The translations under genes were made by a program, and so were the position numbers. This document shows positions 4,892-6,023 of a DNA stretch of 6,023 nucleotides, piece after piece. Every line of letters starts with the position of its first letter. The stretch's first letter is position 1. This DNA comes from Rubrobacter sp. (GTDB lineage: Bacteria; Actinomycetota; Rubrobacteria; Rubrobacterales; Rubrobacteraceae). Where the stretch lies: assembly GCA_020253895.1 (NCBI GenBank), contig JADDKG010000215.1, positions 1-6,023 of the forward strand, read 5' to 3'. The notes beneath the pieces were generated by a model that did not search any database, was not told the origin of the DNA, and saw only the letters and a program-made list of their open reading frames with translations.

Positions 4892-6023
4892 CTGGCCCGC
4901 TGGCGGTTGATGGAACCGGATAGGGACCTCGTGGCCCGGCTCGTCCGGGAGGCGGGGGTAGAGGAGCTGTGCGCCCGGGTGCTGGCGAACCGCGGGGTGC
5001 TCCCGGAAGATGCAGCGGGATTTCTCTTGCCCAGCCTGGGTGCCGTCTCCGTGCCGGAGGAGGACCCGTGGCGCGTCGCCGCCCGGCGCGTAGCCGCCGC
5101 TGTCCGGCGGGGCGAGAGGATCGGGATCTTCGGCGACTACGACACCGACGGGATCACCTCGGCCGCGGTGCTCTACCTGGCGCTCTCGCGTTACACGGAC
5201 AACCTCTGCGTCCGGCTGCCGGTGCGGCAGGTGGGCTACGGCCTGCTGGAGCCCTACGTCCGCGACCTCTTTGCCGACGGCGTCCGGCTGCTCGTCACCG
5301 CCGACTGCGGGGTCTCCAACCGCCACGAGGTGGCCCTTGCGGCCTCCCTGGGGATGGACGTGATCATCACCGACCACCACATTCCCCCGCGGGAGCTGCC
5401 CGAGGCGGCGGTCACGGTGCTCGACCCTAAGGTCTGGGACCCGGAGGACCCGCTCGCCGGGGTCGGTGTGGCCTGGAAGCTGGCCTGGGCGGTGGCCCGC
5501 GAGCTGGAGGGACCTGAGGCCCGCCGGTGGCTGGGAGAGATGCTGGACCTCGTCTCCGTCGGGACCGTGGTGGACATCGCCCCCCTGGTGGGGGACAACC
5601 GGGTCCTGGCCTCCGCCGGACTCAAGCACCTCAACAAATCCCTCGACGCCCGCAGGGCCCGTCCGGGGCTTGAGGCGCTGGTGAGGGTCGCCGGGCTGCG
5701 GGGCGGGGTGGACGAGGAGGATCTCGGTTGGAGGATAGGCCCGAGGATCAACTCCATCGGCCGCCTCAAGGACCCGGGGCCGGCCCTGGATCTCCTGCTC
5801 ACCCACGACCGGCGCGAGGCGCTGCGGATCGCCTCCCTGCTCAACCAGCTCAACGCCGAGCGCCAGCGCAGGACCGAGCGGGCCGTCGCCCGGGCGCTGG
5901 AGGAGGTGGACCCGGAGCAGGACTTCAAGGTGGTGGTGACCGACGAGATAGGGGGGCTCGCCGGGCTCATAGCGGGACGGGTGGCGGCAGCGACCGGCCG
6001 CCCCGCGGCGGTGCTGGGCCGGC
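4892..6023 (+). CDS. recJ: Single-stranded-DNA-specific exonuclease RecJ, 3' end outside window
   Basis: RecJ degrades single-stranded DNA 5' to 3' in recombination and mismatch repair, using two metal ions. The 377 visible residues cover the whole DHH domain: motif I GDYDTDGITS (D82, D84, D86), motif II VTADCGVS (D138), motif III IITDHHIP (D161-H162-H163), then LAGVGVAWKL, SVGTVVDIAPL (D228) and IGPRINSIGRL. The core metal ligands are all present. The DHHA1 domain begins near residue 345 and is cut by the window end; its motif reads EIGGLAGLIAGR where family members usually have W-H-x-G-V-I-G-I-V-A-x-R. The N-terminus ARWRLMEPD matches the RW-x4-PD start of B. subtilis RecJ, so the start must lie before ATG 4910. 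The only start-like codon there with a good ribosome binding site is CTG 4892; the safe fallback is ATG 4910. It sits 73 bases after cls, possibly with its own promoter (TATAAT 4828-4833). Confidence 0.93.
   Translation, partial: MARWRLMEPDRDLVARLVREAGVEELCARVLANRGVLPEDAAGFLLPSLGAVSVPEEDPWRVAARRVAAAVRRGERIGIFGDYDTDGITSAAVLYLALSRYTDNLCVRLPVRQVGYGLLEPYVRDLFADGVRLLVTADCGVSNRHEVALAASLGMDVIITDHHIPPRELPEAAVTVLDPKVWDPEDPLAGVGVAWKLAWAVARELEGPEARRWLGEMLDLVSVGTVVDIAPLVGDNRVLASAGLKHLNKSLDARRARPGLEALVRVAGLRGGVDEEDLGWRIGPRINSIGRLKDPGPALDLLLTHDRREALRIASLLNQLNAERQRRTERAVARALEEVDPEQDFKVVVTDEIGGLAGLIAGRVAAATGRPAAVLGR

Noticed and set aside
4631..5806. 391-codon minus-strand frame opposite the end of cls and recJ
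   Set aside because: Gln/Gly/Pro/Arg-rich shadow of recJ, whose DHH motifs are all on the plus strand.
1..6023. Search for CRISPR repeats, tRNA or rRNA genes, transposase genes, long direct repeats and attachment sites
   Set aside because: None seen by eye; nearly all bases are explained by the genes listed, with gaps under 130 bases.

Overview
The window is very GC-rich bacterial DNA with compact genes and frequent GTG/TTG starts. Together with the protein families seen, this suggests a deep-branching, possibly thermophilic actinobacterium such as Rubrobacter. That placement is inferred from sequence character and recall, not from a search. All seven genes look chromosomal and housekeeping-like. 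I see no tRNA, rRNA, CRISPR array, insertion sequence or phage gene.

Layout. (1) 3-815 (+): 3' part of an S41 (C-terminal processing protease) gene, with the end of its PDZ domain and the whole protease core; the position of the catalytic lysine holds threonine. (2) 875-1334 (+): a small polytopic membrane protein whose reading frame is broken by one extra base in a run of six C. (3) 1406-1585 (+): a 59-residue single-pass membrane protein whose stop codon overlaps the stop of the opposing sigma-factor gene. (4) 2676-1582 (-): a primary-type sigma-70 factor (RpoD/SigA), with a sigma-70-like promoter at 2757-2730 that lies inside the longest open frame and argues for a TTG start at 2676. (5) 2764-2786: a perfect 8-bp dyad followed by TTTT, in the divergent gap between the sigma gene and the next gene. 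(6) 2805-3557 (+): a DUF697-like membrane protein whose N-terminal part looks like a nucleotide-binding fold without a P-loop. (7) 3559-4818 (+): a cardiolipin synthase/phospholipase D family enzyme with two intact HKD motifs, one base after gene 6. (8) 4892 to the window end (+): the N-terminal two thirds or so of RecJ, the single-strand DNA exonuclease, with all core DHH-domain metal ligands; its best-supported start is an unusual CTG.

How the genes relate. Genes 1-3 run in one direction towards the sigma gene and could share a transcript. Genes 6 and 7 are almost certainly co-transcribed and probably translationally coupled, forming a membrane-associated pair (unknown DUF697 protein plus phospholipid synthesis). 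RecJ follows after 73 bases that hold a TATAAT hexamer, so it may have its own promoter or be read through from the pair. The sigma factor is transcribed away from this group.

I found no convincing new multi-gene system. The points most worth a second look are the lysine-less S41 protease, the frameshift in gene 2, the CTG start of recJ, and the terminator-like dyad between the divergent promoters.
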